Shown piece after piece: positions 32,163 to 43,592 of a stretch of DNA of 64,000 bases (within the stretch, counting starts at the first letter, position 1; each line of letters starts with the position of its first letter). Under the pieces are notes generated by a model. That model had not been told where the DNA came from, searched no databases, and worked only from the letters and a program-made list of their open reading frames with translations. This DNA comes from Azolla caroliniana (taxonomy: Eukaryota; Polypodiophyta): assembly GCA_043228905.1 (NCBI GenBank), contig JBHGNT010000009.1, forward strand, positions 21,018,001 to 21,082,000, in the 5' to 3' direction. Made by a program: the position numbers and the translations under genes.

Positions 32163-32759
32163 ATGGAAATGGACGAAATCTCAATCCCAGTTTCCCCTAC
32201 TTCGAAGATATCCTCTATTTTGGCACGCGCTAGTCCCGGAATGCCGATATTGGCCAGTAGCCTTCCCAGCCGATACATAGCACTGCAGCAGGGGAGATCC
32301 TACCGCCAGGCGGAGGCTCCCTACTTGGTGGTGAACGTGAGAAATGGGCACCCATACCTCGCGTTCACGGACAAGACCAAGACACGGGCGGCCGCCCACG
32401 AGGTGTACTTCGATGAGTCCGACCCGACCGTCGTCTCGCTTCGCGCCGCCAATGGCAACTTCTGGCGCCTAGACACTTCCTCGGGTATTATCTTGGCGGA
32501 CCGCGAGACCGAGCCCTCGGGCCCCACCTCCGACCCCGCTTGCTACTTCAAGCTCTTCCGTGATTCGGAGGAGAAGCTTCTCTTCCAGTCCCTCGCCAAG
32601 ACCACCTCCTACGGCAAGTTTATTCTCATCGTCGAGACCGAGCTTGGCGTCGACTTGCAGACCTTGCCCTTGACCGATACCCCGGCCTATGAAACCTCGG
32701 CTTTGGATGTTGTCATGGCCGCAACGGCAGCATTGGCGGCAGCATCCCGCGACCTTTAA
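32163..32759 (+). CDS. Short amaranthin-like lectin protein (one partial domain)
   Basis: A 198-residue intact ORF, clearly GC-richer than its surroundings. It has RYIALQQGRSY, HPYLAFTDKTKTRAAAHE, then SLRAANGNFWRLD, GIILADRETEPSGPTSDP and CYFKLFRD. The FWRxD...ILADxxxxTSDPxCxFKLF pattern is the agglutinin (amaranthin) beta-trefoil signature. The corresponding exon of the pseudogene at 53.6-54.1 kb aligns with it. After ~150 residues it diverges into an Ala-rich end (AATAALAAASRDL) rather than a second domain or aerolysin module, so it is probably a truncated duplicate. Amaranthin lectins bind carbohydrate such as T-antigen-like galactosyl sugars; activity here is uncertain. Promoter and leader are those of unit B. 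Confidence 0.7.
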   Translation: MEMDEISIPVSPTSKISSILARASPGMPILASSLPSRYIALQQGRSYRQAEAPYLVVNVRNGHPYLAFTDKTKTRAAAHEVYFDESDPTVVSLRAANGNFWRLDTSSGIILADRETEPSGPTSDPACYFKLFRDSEEKLLFQSLAKTTSYGKFILIVETELGVDLQTLPLTDTPAYETSALDVVMAATAALAAASRDL

Positions 32760-32799
32760 TACCATGTTGGCAAACTTTTTAATATGTTTCCATTGCTCC

Positions 32800-33120
32800 G
32801 TTATTTTATGTTTGTGATTTCTTCTTCATTTCAGCTGGCAAATCTAGGTGGCCATTCGCATAGTTCACTATGATTTATGCCATATATTTGTAGTGACTAC
32901 ATGGGAGTTGCATTCATATAGTGCACTATAATTTCTGCCATATATTTGTAGTGACTACATGGGATTGATGACGTAAATATCACACAAGCTCTTTGCCAAT
33001 TTATTATTCTTTGTGAGAATTTCTTGGCAAAGTCATCGAAAAAGCTGGAAATTTCCACTCTTAGAAGAAAAAGAGTGTGTCAAGTTTGTACATTGTGCGA
33101 TACGACGGGTTGTGTGAAAG
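32800..33120 (+). repeat. 3' flank shared by the two lectin genes (copy 1)
   Basis: Shares gtgactacatgggattga, aatatcacacaagctctttnccaatttatt and gaaaaagngtgtn with 61200-61430, downstream of the lectin-aerolysin pseudogene. The duplicated unit therefore included the 3' flank. It contains its own small direct repeat (gccatatatttgtagtgact, twice). Confidence 0.7.
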
Positions 33121-33985
33121 TAGCCATAGTGTCTAGTTCGATAATAGGTCAAGAGGTGAGTAATAAAAATATCGAAAACTACTTCAAATGGTAGGAGGTA
33201 TACATTGGGATTAAAAGGTCAAGGGTTTGAATCTAAGACCGTAATAAAGTGAAGATTAATAACGTCTTGACAAATTATCAAAGAGAAAGAGGGTATTGGA
33301 ATCAATAAATCGTATACATTGTGATCGTGTCCTAAATTTCTACGAGTATGGAAGAGACTTTTATGTCTTGTGGTATTGATACATTCTAATCGTGCAATCA
33401 CTTGGGGTGTTGTCAAGTGGGGCATTCTGGAAGGACATCTGTGGTATGAAAAGGAGGATATGGTGGAAGCCTTTCACATAGTTCCGCTTCTAGTACAAAT
33501 GGTTCAACCTTTTTTGTTTCACATGTTGCAAATTAGGGATTATATTATTTTGACAATGTCACTCACAATGTTTTTGTTATAATTGATGAATTCTGGTTGT
33601 AGCTCATTCATACATTACGTGGTCAATATGAAAGTTTTACATGCAATTCTGATGCTATTTGTAGGAATCAGATGCGTTTAAAAAGGATATGGGATTCAAC
33701 CCTCGTTTTTAATGAAGATGGATAACATGGATATACATTGTTCCCATCATTTGGGAAACAATGTGTGCTAACTTTGTTTTTGGCTTTAGTTGCTACAATT
33801 ACTGGTGGCATACGTTACTCTAGAGCTAACAAGGGCACCCGTTAACTTCTTCAAATTGGATCATAGATGACAACGAGTCATACATAAGTTACATAAACCA
33901 ATGCATCTAATGTATATACACATAGAATTGGCCATAATATGAGTATAAGGAAATCAAAATTTATTGTCCATTCCATAAAAAACAA
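33120..33985. other. Intergenic, no gene recognised
   Basis: AT-rich. A weak tRNA-like box B (agggtttgaatct) occurs near 33222, preceded by a ggtaggaggta word, similar to the modules at 11.5 and 13.8 kb but poorer. No coding evidence. Confidence 0.35.
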
Positions 33986-34079
33986 AAAGAAAAAAAAGAA
34001 AAAGAGGTTAGGATTTATCATGAAAAGCAGTCAAACTCTAGAATCTATAACTTTAGAAACTATAATAGAGAAATGAGAA

Positions 34080-34530
34080 AAAAAGGGACGAGCTAGGCTA
34101 GTCTAATGGATGGCAAAATGACCATCACCATAGCTGTGGGACCAAGTCAAATGGGAGGTCGGCTTGTTTACAAGGACAATTCAATGGGTATTCTAAAAGA
34201 TATATTTAAAACTTTGAGTTAAAAGGATAAAAAAACGGAAATGATTGGTGAGGAGAAGGGAAGTGAGGATTAATGAGCTCATGAAAGATCATGAAGACAA
34301 TGAAGAAGGGGCTAACATGGACCTACTATGTGGTAACCATTCACCCAAGATTGTTTGCCCCCACATGAAAGCAACATACAATAATTGCACCACTTTATTG
34401 AAAGATGAAATGGAAAAGGGAGAACTCGAGGAGATAAATTTCGAGGTCATGGAAGAGGTGGATGACGCAAAACATCTAGGGTGGAGACTGGTTGGCAACT
34501 TGACGAGCAACATAGATACCCCAAGTTAAA
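34080..34530 (+). pseudogene. Broken ORF of unknown family, paired with 61560-61980
   Basis: Starting near 34108 it reads ADGKMTITIAVGPSQMGGRLVYKD, then a stop near 34219. It picks up in another frame as MKDHEDNEEGANMD and LEEINFEVMEEVDDAKHLGWR. The copy at 61563 reads GGKKTITICLGSSQMGGQLVYRD and MMSEEKGSEDNE. The conserved reading despite decay suggests an old coding sequence. I do not recognise it; it lies at a fixed distance behind each lectin gene. Confidence 0.45.
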
Positions 34531-34690
34531 ACATCATTTTTTTTTTAATAGGATACTAAATAATGAGTTATTTACTATGTGATATTGATATATCGAAGGT
34601 TGTCCTTTTCGGGGAAAGGATCTTGGTGGCCATCCTCACATTGTTTTTGTGAGAAAGGTGTAGTCCCCATCCTTTTGAATTTTTTTTTTT

Positions 34691-35030
34691 TGTTATCCCC
34701 CTTGGTCACCTTGATTTGCTACACGTTCGAACGAAACAAGCATAGCCACAAGGATGTTGTGAGTGTAAGGGCTTGACCCACTTCGTATGAGGTCGCCCCT
34801 ATGAAACATGCATCCAACATTCCTCACTAGTTACATGATTACGATGCCATCATTTTGAACAAATTTCTGTTTTGTTATCCCTCTTGGTCACCTCGATTTA
34901 CACGTTAGAACAAAATAAGCATAACCACAATGATGTTGTGAGCGTAAGGGCTTGATCCACTTTGTACGAGGTCACCCCTATGAAACACGTATCCAACATT
35001 CCTCACTACTTACATGATTACGGTGCCACC
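34691..35030. repeat. 182-bp tandem repeat, two copies
   Basis: Copies start at tgttatccc 34691 and 34873. They share cttggtcacct, gatgttgtgagngtaaggg, tatgaaacangnatccaaca and attcctcactantt. Divergence is modest. Confidence 0.8.
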
Positions 35031-35039
35031 ATGAGATCA

Positions 35040-36470
35040 TAATTAGGGAAGGCCTTCGTAATGAAGTAACCATGTGATGGGTCACATTGGTCTACTATGA
35101 AAAGAGGGTTAGTGTGGCTTGGCCATTAGGTTGCTCTTTGGGGTATTCCATCGTAATGATGAGACTTGAGGTTGCGTAATGTACGAACATATTTGTCTTG
35201 TTAACAAGGGGGAATGAGGATTGTAGACATATATGTTTTCTTTTAAAAAAACATATATGAGTATATGCCTTCTCATATTACTCAAATGCATAAATATTAA
35301 ATATTTGATATGAGCAACCTATTTGGTTAGCGTAAGTATTTAATAACTTTGTTTTCGAGGTTTTGAGTTCAAATATGACCAAGACCATACAATACTTTTG
35401 ATACATATGACTATAAAACATGTTTAGACTTTAGGTCTAAGTGCACTTTGAGGTCCTCGTAATAGAACTTAAAGAGTTGAAACCACATAAGTGGGCACAA
35501 AAACATAATTTATTGTTAACATTTTTTTGTGTATAAACTATTTATGACGCAAACAAACATGGTTGAGCCTCGGGGAGCCACCATGTAAAAATCAATATAA
35601 AGATCAGGGAAAGACATTCATTTGTCAACCCCATGCTTTTTAAAACACCTTTGTGTTACCATAGTTACCTAATCTTAAACGTCATCTCATACGTCCAAAA
35701 GGGTATAGACATGAGATCATGATATTTGTCCATGATATGTTTACATCGCGACATTATGACATTATGACATTATGAATTTGTTTGACCCTATCCTATTTCT
35801 TTGTCAGACATTGTATTCTTTTGGCTCATAATAACGACGTGATGAAATCCTCCCAAGCGGAGGCAATTCAAGGAAATACTCATGGGGCAATTCCCATTGA
35901 GTTGTATTTTTTCCAAATACAAAATTTCCATAAGTCTACCTTGCACGAGATTTTCGAATTTCGACAATCTCATGGTGCTCTAGAAGCATGAGTCATTAGT
36001 ATGCAAAGCGATATTAATAGATGAGATGAACGTCAAGGTGAACCATTGTTTGTCGTAAAGCCAGTTATGGGAGAAAACGTTAGCCAGTTGGCTACATGAA
36101 GGATAAAGGTCAGAGTTGGAGTTAGAGTCAGACGACTATATGAAAAGACAAAATTTGAATTGGAACTTTTTGCCAAGTATAAAAATTAGAGTAATTTATG
36201 AAATAGAATAATTTTGTATAACTGTAGATTCTTGTTGAACAAGCAAGTGTAAAATCTTGGAGAAGTCTCTCAAGTCGCCTATAAAAAATGGACCGAGAGC
36301 ATTGTATCATTATTGTTTTGTTTGGTTTTCATATAATTTTTGGTAGTTAGAGTACCCACTATATAATTTTTAACGGATGTTTGAATTCAGTCTCTATGAC
36401 TTACGAGAAGTTTTCGATTTAATCATTGACAATTGTTCAGACGAGGAATTGTCTGACTAGAGATACTTAG
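35040..36470. other. Intergenic, no gene recognised
   Basis: AT-rich. There is a short (acattatg)x3 run at ~35751-35773. A weak tRNA-like stretch (tggttagcgtaag ... gagttcaaat) lies at ~35323-35376. No coding evidence. Confidence 0.35.
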
Positions 36471-36479
36471 TCAAAGTTT

Positions 36480-36992
36480 TTGACGTCCAGGATACAATTA
36501 CGTATTGATAGGAATTGCACTCGGCCACAACCGAGTTTTAAGCACTTATGGAAGCCCATAGACTCCAAACTATCATTATGTAAGGGATGTACAACAATAA
36601 GAGTCTTAAAGGCAACGAACTCGAGCTCTGTATCTTCGCCAACCAGCGGTTACAACAGAAAACACCTTTTCTGTATCCCTGTGTGTGTGTGTGTGTGTGT
36701 GTCTATACGATAGTAACTAGCTGACTCACGTACAATGATAATCACACACAAACTAATTTTGTCCTAGTTATATTTATACTTATATAACTTTAGGGCTATT
36801 TACAGTTATGGCCTCGACAAGCACATCTAAGACATATTTACCAATACGTCCCTATCTCTAGTTCCCATTGGATTAGGCCGGATACCTTCTAGATCCATTT
36901 GGTTTGATTTCCAGATGCCTTCCGGATCCTTTAGATCCCGCTTCTTCCTCCGGCTCCTCCAGTTCCCATTTGGAGGGACCGATATCTCAACA
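36480..36992 (-). repeat. LTR of a decayed copia element
   Basis: On the minus strand a purine tract (GTGAAGGGGGAGAT) is followed by TGTTGAGATATCGG, the start of a copia-type 3' LTR at 36992. A TATA-like block lies in 36765-36790. A (TG)n microsatellite is at 36679-36703. The far end, taken as tgacgtccag at ~36480, is a guess. Confidence 0.55.
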
Positions 36993-37129
36993 ATCTCCCC
37001 CTTCACCCCGGAATGGGGATCCTTGTCAATCTGATCCGTCTTTGGCACGCATCCAGCTTCTCGGCTGACACACCTTGGTCAACACGTCTGAATTGTCTCC
37101 TCCTTGTGGATCTTCCTCAGAGTGAAGTC

Positions 37130-37483
37130 TTGGTTTTCCACCCTCTCCCACAACTAGTGATATTTGTGTTGGATGTGCTTTGTCATAGAGTGGTAGGTTG
37201 CGTTCTTTGCAAGGTGGATCACACTTTGACTATCACAATAGAGCCGGTATTCCTCATGTCTTATCCCTAGCTCTTCGATATAGTCCTTCTGCCATGATAT
37301 TGCTCCCCCTACATAAGTCATGACATATCCAGACATAGACCTGTTGGTATTTGTAGAAGCCAACATGTCCAAATCGGTGAAATCTTCTAGTTGGGGTTTA
37401 CCTGAGCCAAATCGAAGGCACATGGTCGAGGTGCCTTTCAGGTATTGGAGCAATATCAAGTCAAGGTATACATTATGCCTCAA
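37130..37483 (-). pseudogene. Copia RNase H fragment
   Basis: The minus strand reads LQYLKGTSTMCLRFG, FTDLDMLASTNTNRSMSGYV, GGAISWQKDYIEELG and YCDSQSVIHLAKNATYHS. This is the copia RNase H. The segment between GGAISWQ and KDYIEEL, normally ~30 residues, is deleted. It lies directly inside the LTR at 36480-36992 and is its remaining coding part. Confidence 0.8.
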
Positions 37484-37515
37484 AAATCCTCAAAGTTTAC
37501 ATCATGCCATCTAAA

Positions 37516-40500
37516 TCAATCTATAAGCAAATTTGGCACACTAGGCTCTTCAGGCGCTGATTGTTCTAGACTATTCTCATTTGTGTCATCTCCACGCTCT
37601 CTTGAATCTAATGTATGTTCAAATTGTGTTACATCTTCTAGGTCCACAACCTCCCCTGCTTCTTCATCAATAGGTTCCATTGGTTCTCGTGAAGTCATTT
37701 GGAACATCTCTGTCTCATTGATGTGCTTAGCTCCGACTTCTTGATCCTGATCTAGACTGTCCCAGATTCCTAGGATCCTCATTTTGATGAAGTTAACTTG
37801 TGCAGGGTCCTTCTCCAAGGCAACACAGTTTTGAAACATCTTCAATGTACAAGTTGTTGTAGTACCTAATGGTCGCATGAACACGAACAAGTATATATAA
37901 GAATTAAAGTCTTAAACTTGATCGACAGAAATGAAAGTAAATATATTTTATATACATGTGCCAGAGAACAAGTCTAGGACCCAATCATCTGGATTCGAGA
38001 AGAGCTCTAGGAGGCAATTGATCAATCTTTGAGGTTTTTGATAAGGATTCACCATACTCTTATCTCCCGAAACATGCCTTAACTTTTTTGTGACAACTAG
38101 GCACATGATATAATTTACCACGTTTCGCTCATTGACATGTGCTGTAGCCTTCTTCTTTGTTATTGAATCATAGTAACCCACACAAAAATGTTCGACTGCA
38201 CTAACCATTCGATCGCCAGGGCTACATGTAATATTTGTTTTAATCCTATAGAGAAATAAAATCATGTTTTAGAGGTATGAATGTCAACATATAATAACAA
38301 GTACCATAATGATTAAAAGCAAACTGTAACACACCAATGCATGTGTTCAGTGGCATGACAACGTGACTTCAAAGCTGTTGTGACTGATAGTGATTGCCCC
38401 ATGCTATGGAATATGATTATCCTCCTCAAGGGGGCCAACGTTAGTTCAGCGAAATCCTTTACCATCTTCTCGATTTGGGGGTACTTGAAAGGCACATCAT
38501 CATATGTTGATCCCGCAATTCAGAATCCATATGGTATGTCGGCTATCAGCAAAGTGTAGTGCCTTCTCGGTAACAGATCGAGCATTTGTGATACTTCCCC
38601 ATTAAAAACACTATAATACAACTGTTTATAACGATCGAACCTATGCAAAAAACTCTTCACAGTCTCTGAATCCTCAGGCAGTTCCATCTCTTTCTCTTCT
38701 CATACTTTGCACGTTCTAAGTGCGTGATAAAGGCAACTGGAATACCATCATTACTGTCGTTGGTCTTTATTTACTTTGATGGTTTTTGCAAGTGTCAATG
38801 TTGTTAGGAGAGAACATTCGCTTTCAATATATTAACATTCAAATGACACATACCCATTCTCTAAAAACAATGAAATATTCCTCCAATGCCTTGTACGAAG
38901 AAGTTATCGGGCACGCTTGCTCCACTTCTTCCCATGTCGGTAAACTCAATTTTTGCATCATCAACTCCTGAATCTTTATGTATACCTTGTGACTATACAA
39001 TAAATATGAAATATGAAATTAGAAATTAATAATAATTGAAGAATATCCTGAAACATTGTATACTATAAACCCTTACTTTTGCAATTTAGTTACCATCTCG
39101 TCCAAACTAAATTCCTTTGCAACAACTTGAGATAGCACGGATATTAATAGCCTGTCATCTTTAATACCTTGTAATGACCTCCAAGGTAAAAGTTTCATGT
39201 CTGCTGCTAACTCCTCGATTACCAAGTCACTTTTGCCCTTTGACTTCGATTTGATCTCAACTTGTGGATCAATCCTTCCCCTCTTTGACCTTTGCCCTTT
39301 GACTTCTTTCCGCTCCCACATGCCAAATATTTTTTCCTGGAGATCCCACACCTCTCCGGTCCAAAAGGTTAGTTGAAACCAAGAATCATATTTTTGTAGC
39401 CCTTCTGATTTTGTGCTCTCATCCATTGCAATCCCCACTTCTAGTAAACACTGGTGACGCAAACCAGGCCACAACCTTGGGCCAAAACGATTTAAGGCAT
39501 CTAGGTACTCATGATGAAAAAATCAAATCCTTTCAATACATGACATCTTTTGACTATAATCATTATCATTGTTATGGTCCCATGTCAGTAACTTCGCCTC
39601 CTCGTGAGTGGGTCCTGCATATACCTTACATTCGGCGTACTTAAAGAAGGGGGTGAGAGGATATTCTTTCACTAGCTGTCTACAAGCTTCGGCTGAATGC
39701 GATCCTCCAATTACATAATATGTATAATCATTAGCAGAGGTATACTTAAAGTCTGCTACTGTTGGACATTGTTCTTGATCAACCATTACTAAAAATGGCA
39801 CGATAGTAGCATGAGGATTAATTTTCATTTTCCTCTTCAAGTTTTGCACATGGACAGTATGCGACTCTCTAATTTCTAGGGGACGTCTTCCAGTCAAGGG
39901 ATCAATTGTAGGCCTCTGGATAGAAGTAATTGGCAAATGAAATAGCTGCCCCTTACGCACAAGTTTTGTTTTAACAATATTTTCTCTTATTTTATTTTGT
40001 TCAGACGTCAATACATCGAAAGATAGTTGACCTCCCGGAGCCACGACGTCGACTTGGTGCTCTTCTTCTTCCTCCACGAATTCTAAAACCTCTTCATCAT
40101 CTTCCTTGGGTCGTGGTCATTTGTTGTATTTCTTATGAACCAGATTTGTCTTTCTAGACTTTTTTGGTGGAGTTTCTGCTTCACCGCTCATCATTTCTCC
40201 TGTCACATACGGCCGCAGTGCAACTAATAAGTTGTTTTTCGTTTGTAGGTCTTTACGTAATAATGACTTGGGGTTGCAACATTCTGGTACTAGGTTTCCC
40301 TTGTAAAGACGCAATCTTTTAGAGCCAACAGAGCTGGAGACATCGATTATAATACTTGAGGAATCAATGTCTTCGTATTCTAAGTTGGTTACATGTCCAT
40401 AGTTAAATGTTTTTCCAAGCTCCAATTTGCCTTTACCGTCTGATTTAGTTGTTATTAAGAGCAGCACCCCATCTTCGTCGACATAAGAGAGACACCATTC

Positions 40501-40560
40501 TAATTCTGGGTAATTCTTATATTTTACTTCAGATGCTTTCTCTTCCTGGGCCACACCCTT
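37516..40560 (-). pseudogene. ParB-like / DNA N-methyltransferase fusion gene with introns, decayed
   Basis: Minus-strand gene. The long first part, 40554 to ~39077, stays in one frame but has TGA codons at ~40117 and ~39523. It contains a ParB-like N-terminal nuclease/adaptor region (RPTIDPLTGRRPLEIRESH, YVIGGSHSAEACRQLV, TWDHNNDNDYSQKM). Further pieces lie at ~38967-38854 and ~38705-38335 (LLPRRHYTLLIADIPYGF, catalytic motif IV as DIPY). A spliced exon at 38245-37956 (NPYQKPQRLINCLLELF, VLDLFSGT) joins 37865-37516 (NCVALEKDPAQVNFIKMRI). Motif IV before motif I (FSGT) is the beta-type order of N6-adenine/N4-cytosine DNA methyltransferases. A third TGA follows DIPYGF. ParB-methylase fusions are best known from phages and bacteria. 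Splice sites at the last two junctions are clean; earlier limits are approximate. Confidence 0.7.
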
Positions 40561-40610
40561 GTTATTTTTGGTCGTTGCAACAGAAGACTTAGATCTTCCA
40601 TCCCCTGTTG

Positions 40611-40892
40611 AGTCAAATAGAGTTCTTTGGAAACATCTTTGACAAAAAAGTCAGAATCTCGCTTTGTTGGAGATCGAATATTTAATTTAAACGAAGGAAC
40701 TTTCTAACGAGAGTCACTGAAATTAAGACAACATCCTATTTAGGTTAATTACAAACAAAAAAGTCAAATAGAGTTCTTTGGAAACATCTTTGACAAAAAA
40801 GTCAGAATCTCGCTTTGTTGGAGATCGAATATTTAATTTAAACGAAGGAACTTTCTAACGAGAGTCACTGAAATTAAGACAACATACTATTT
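40611..40892. repeat. 151-bp tandem duplication upstream of the methyltransferase gene
   Basis: The stretch agtcaaatagagttctttgg to aagacaacatnctattt occurs at 40611-40741 and again at 40762-40892. I see one difference (c/a). The near-identity suggests a recent event. Confidence 0.9.
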
Positions 40893-41017
40893 GAACAAAA
40901 ACGATGGAGAAAGCAGTAAAATGAAGAAAAATTAAATGCAAAACGCTAAAAATAGTATAGAAATTATGAGAAAACTGTGACGAGGGACATACATTTTCAA
41001 TCTGCAAAACCCTAATT

Positions 41018-41162
41018 TATCAACCAAAATCCGATGCACTGCATTGGATTGTGGTTGAAAGGTAGTTCCCCTCAACCAAAATCTGATGCACTACATCGGA
41101 TTGTGGTTGAAGGTTGTACCCTTCTACCACAATCCGATGCACTGCATCGGATTTTGGTTGAA
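41018..41162. promoter_or_regulatory. Three tandem long-stem hairpins between divergent genes
   Basis: Three ~51-bp repeats, each a near-perfect inverted repeat. Each arm is a form of caaccaaaatccgatgca and its partner a form of tgcatcggattgtggttg, with only 1-3 nt between them. They lie between the minus-strand methyltransferase gene and the plus-strand DUF7869-like ORF. They could act in DNA (cruciform, protein sites) or as RNA. Confidence 0.8.
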
Positions 41163-41677
41163 GTTTAAGTCAATCTTAATTCGGTTGTATGTTCCCTTAG
41201 CAAAAAAATTAAGGATTATTGCTTATTGTGAAAAGGAATTTTTTAGAATCTTAAAAAATGTAAAGAATATTGCTAACCTAGCGATCTTCTTTCCCTTGTT
41301 CATGATGCCTGGCGGAGGTAGTGCTTCGGAGTGCTTGAAAATAAGTTTGTGCTCTGAGCTCAATGGACTCTTTGTTGCGATAATGAAAATGAAATTTGCA
41401 ACCTCCTTATATATAAGAGTACTTTTTTATTTAAATAAAAATTATTTTTTTTTAAAATTATTATTTTTTCTCTTCTTAAAAAGTATTATAGTCTAACCAA
41501 GACCTCATGTCTAGTTCTAATAGTTATATAGTAAAGCTTCAACATTCCTTAATCTTCTCTAAAGAGGAGTTAGTATATAGCCCTTTCATGGTATTGCCAC
41601 AGGGTTTTTCTTGATAGTTTTGAGAACGTTTTCTTCTACAAGTAGAACATTTTTTTTATTCTATTGCCCCCTTTTCT

Positions 41678-42102
41678 TTGTCCAACAACTCGTATTTCTC
41701 AATAGAAGAGTACGATTACAAGAAACATTCAAAAGGCTCGCGGCAAAAACAAAAAAGTGAGGCTCCTAGTAGTTCGAATTATCTTTTTTCAATTGATCCT
41801 GTTAATGGCCCTCTTCATGTAAGCTTAGAAGCGGATGATACTTCTATAGATAACAGTAGTATTAGTAAAACTCTTGCATTTAAAAGAATTCCTTGACAAG
41901 TTAGTGAAAAGAGATTTAATTTTTTATGCTCTGATCGTCAACTTCTTTGTGACTTGAACAAAACATGTTGTGCGAATCTCTGCCTTTCAACTTATGGAAA
42001 GTCGAGGTTACATGAAACACGTCAAAAGTACTTGTGGCTTAATGGGGAAGAGCAGGACACATTTCTTCTTTCGCATATGCAACTTAAAATGGATCACAAC
42101 GC
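41678..42102 (+). pseudogene. DUF7869-like gene, 5' part before the Ty3 insertion
   Basis: The plus-strand frame has KQKSEAPSSSNYLFSIDP, a TGA near 41894, then RFNFLCSDRQLLCDLNK, CLSTYGKSRLHETRQK and FLLSHMQLKMDHNA, where the Ty3 element begins. The Cys-rich part followed by a short helical region resembles the zinc-binding start of DUF7869-type proteins. The frame resumes after the element in register (49142 onward). The start codon is unknown. Confidence 0.5.
42098..42102. repeat. Left target duplication of the Ty3 element
   Basis: The sequence aacgc precedes the left LTR; aacgc also starts at 49141. Because the LTR ends in a shared A, the duplication may be 4 (acgc) or 5 bp. Confidence 0.75.
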
Positions 42103-42751
42103 TGTCGCGTTACTACGCGCGTGTGTGGAGAAATGAGGCGGGACCACCAGGGTCTTGAACCGAAGAGCAGGTGATAGAAGGGGAAAGAGAAAGAGAGAGA
42201 CGCCCGGTCACGTATGAGCAAAGAAACACAGGGGCACGGCCCATCAACGCAGAAGACGCGAATGGACACAGAGACAGGAAGACACAAATGTTTGTATATT
42301 AACGAATGACAAATAAACAACAGAGCACGCGAGAGGTTACAACTGAACAGGCCAGCGAACAGATGCCGATGCCTGTTCGTCTGCGCACGAAAGGGGATAG
42401 GATGGAGGTGCTGCCGGAAGCACACGGGCGTTCCTCGAAGCAGCGCGAGCCTCCCGAAAACCTGCAGAGAAGAGCGATGGAGAACGAACAGAGGAGAAGC
42501 GTTCGGTTACGGTCCGACCACACTTCGTCCTCCTCAATGCGCGATCCCTCTCCCTGCGTCTCCCACTCTTTTTATAGCTTCAAGAGGGGAGCCGTTTCCC
42601 TCATTTACTTCCTACCTACCGAATCTAACTACCCAGGATATACCTATGTACCTAATTCCCTATTATATACATCAAAGGCTGCGCACGCGTGAAGAGCCGG
42701 TTCACGTGCGCTATGCACCGATTGCGCTAAGGGACGGTTTTCTTCACGACA
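42103..42751 (-). repeat. 3' LTR of the Ty3 element
   Basis: Plus-strand ends are tgtcgcgttact and cttcacgaca. In minus orientation it follows the purine tract AGGTGGGGGCGGA at 42752-42764. Near-identical to 48493-49141. Confidence 0.9.
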
Positions 42752-43592
42752 TCCGCCCCCACCTAACCGCGCATCCATCGGTATGCACCAAAATTGCGCT
42801 CTGGTTGGAGAAAACCGGTCCGAGTCCTGGTTCTTCGTCCATCGGTTCGTCCTTCGTTTCGGACTGTTCGTCGTCGCTGTCCAGGCCTCTTAGATCTGGT
42901 CCGCCGTCGTGGTGCTTCTTGAATGCTTTAATCCGCTTCCCTGCTACCGGTATCGCCAACCTCGTACCGTTGAGTTCCGCCAGGTGATACGTCCCGTTGT
43001 CGTTGGCGCTCGTTACCACGTAAGGCTCGAACCACCGCTTTGCAAACTTCCGTGTTGCTCGGTGCTGGTTGTCGAGGTTGCTATCGTAGACCAGCACCCA
43101 GTCGCCTTCCTCGATTTTCTTTGGTCGGAGCCGGTGCGTTCGGTCGAACCGGGCTTTGTTCTTCATCCTCGCCGTCCGAAGTCTTTCCGCCGCTCGTTCC
43201 ACGTCCTCTGGCCTCCGCTCGAGCTGCCGTATACGCGTCGCTAGCAGTTCTTCCCGACTCATCTCGTCTCTCCAGTCCACTGTCGCCCAAGAGGAGATCG
43301 TCCGTTCCATCGGCATGATTGGCTTCTGTCCGAACATGAGCTCTAACGGCATGAACTTGGTTACCGAACTGTGCGTTGTCTGGTCCGCCCACAAGGCATA
43401 AGGTAACAGTCGTGGCCAGTTCCCGACCTGGCCTCCGCATGCCTGGACCAGCGCTTTGACGATCGGTCCGTGTCCGCGCTCCAGCTTCCTGTTCGCCTCC
43501 GGATTGTACGCTGTGGTGAGCAAGAGCTTGACCCCTAACCGTTCGAACAACTCCTCGACCTCTTCGGCGTCCAACTCCCCGCGGTCAGCCAC
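42752..43592 (-). pseudogene. Ty3 integrase, catalytic end and C-terminal domain
   Basis: Reads VADRGELDAEEVEELFERLG, TTAYNPEANRKLERGHGPIV (third catalytic Glu region) and YALWADQTTHSSV. The C-terminal part has EEGDWVLVYDSNLDNQHRATR and a GTYHLAELNG motif. No chromodomain is seen. An upstream TGA at ~43606 separates it from the core. Confidence 0.8.

Noticed and set aside
36679-36703. TG dinucleotide run
   Set aside because: Ordinary microsatellite within an LTR; mentioned but not a finding.
39411-39644. Plus-strand frame opposite the ParB-like region
   Set aside because: Shadow of the minus-strand coding sequence, which has domain homology.
41086-41496. 136-codon plus-strand frame starting in the hairpin repeats
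   Set aside because: Its repeated N-terminal words are just the hairpin repeats translated; the rest is Phe/Leu-rich AT sequence.
42306-42692. 128-codon frame present in both Ty3 LTRs
   Set aside because: Lies wholly inside the LTR and is duplicated only because the LTR is; no support for a protein.
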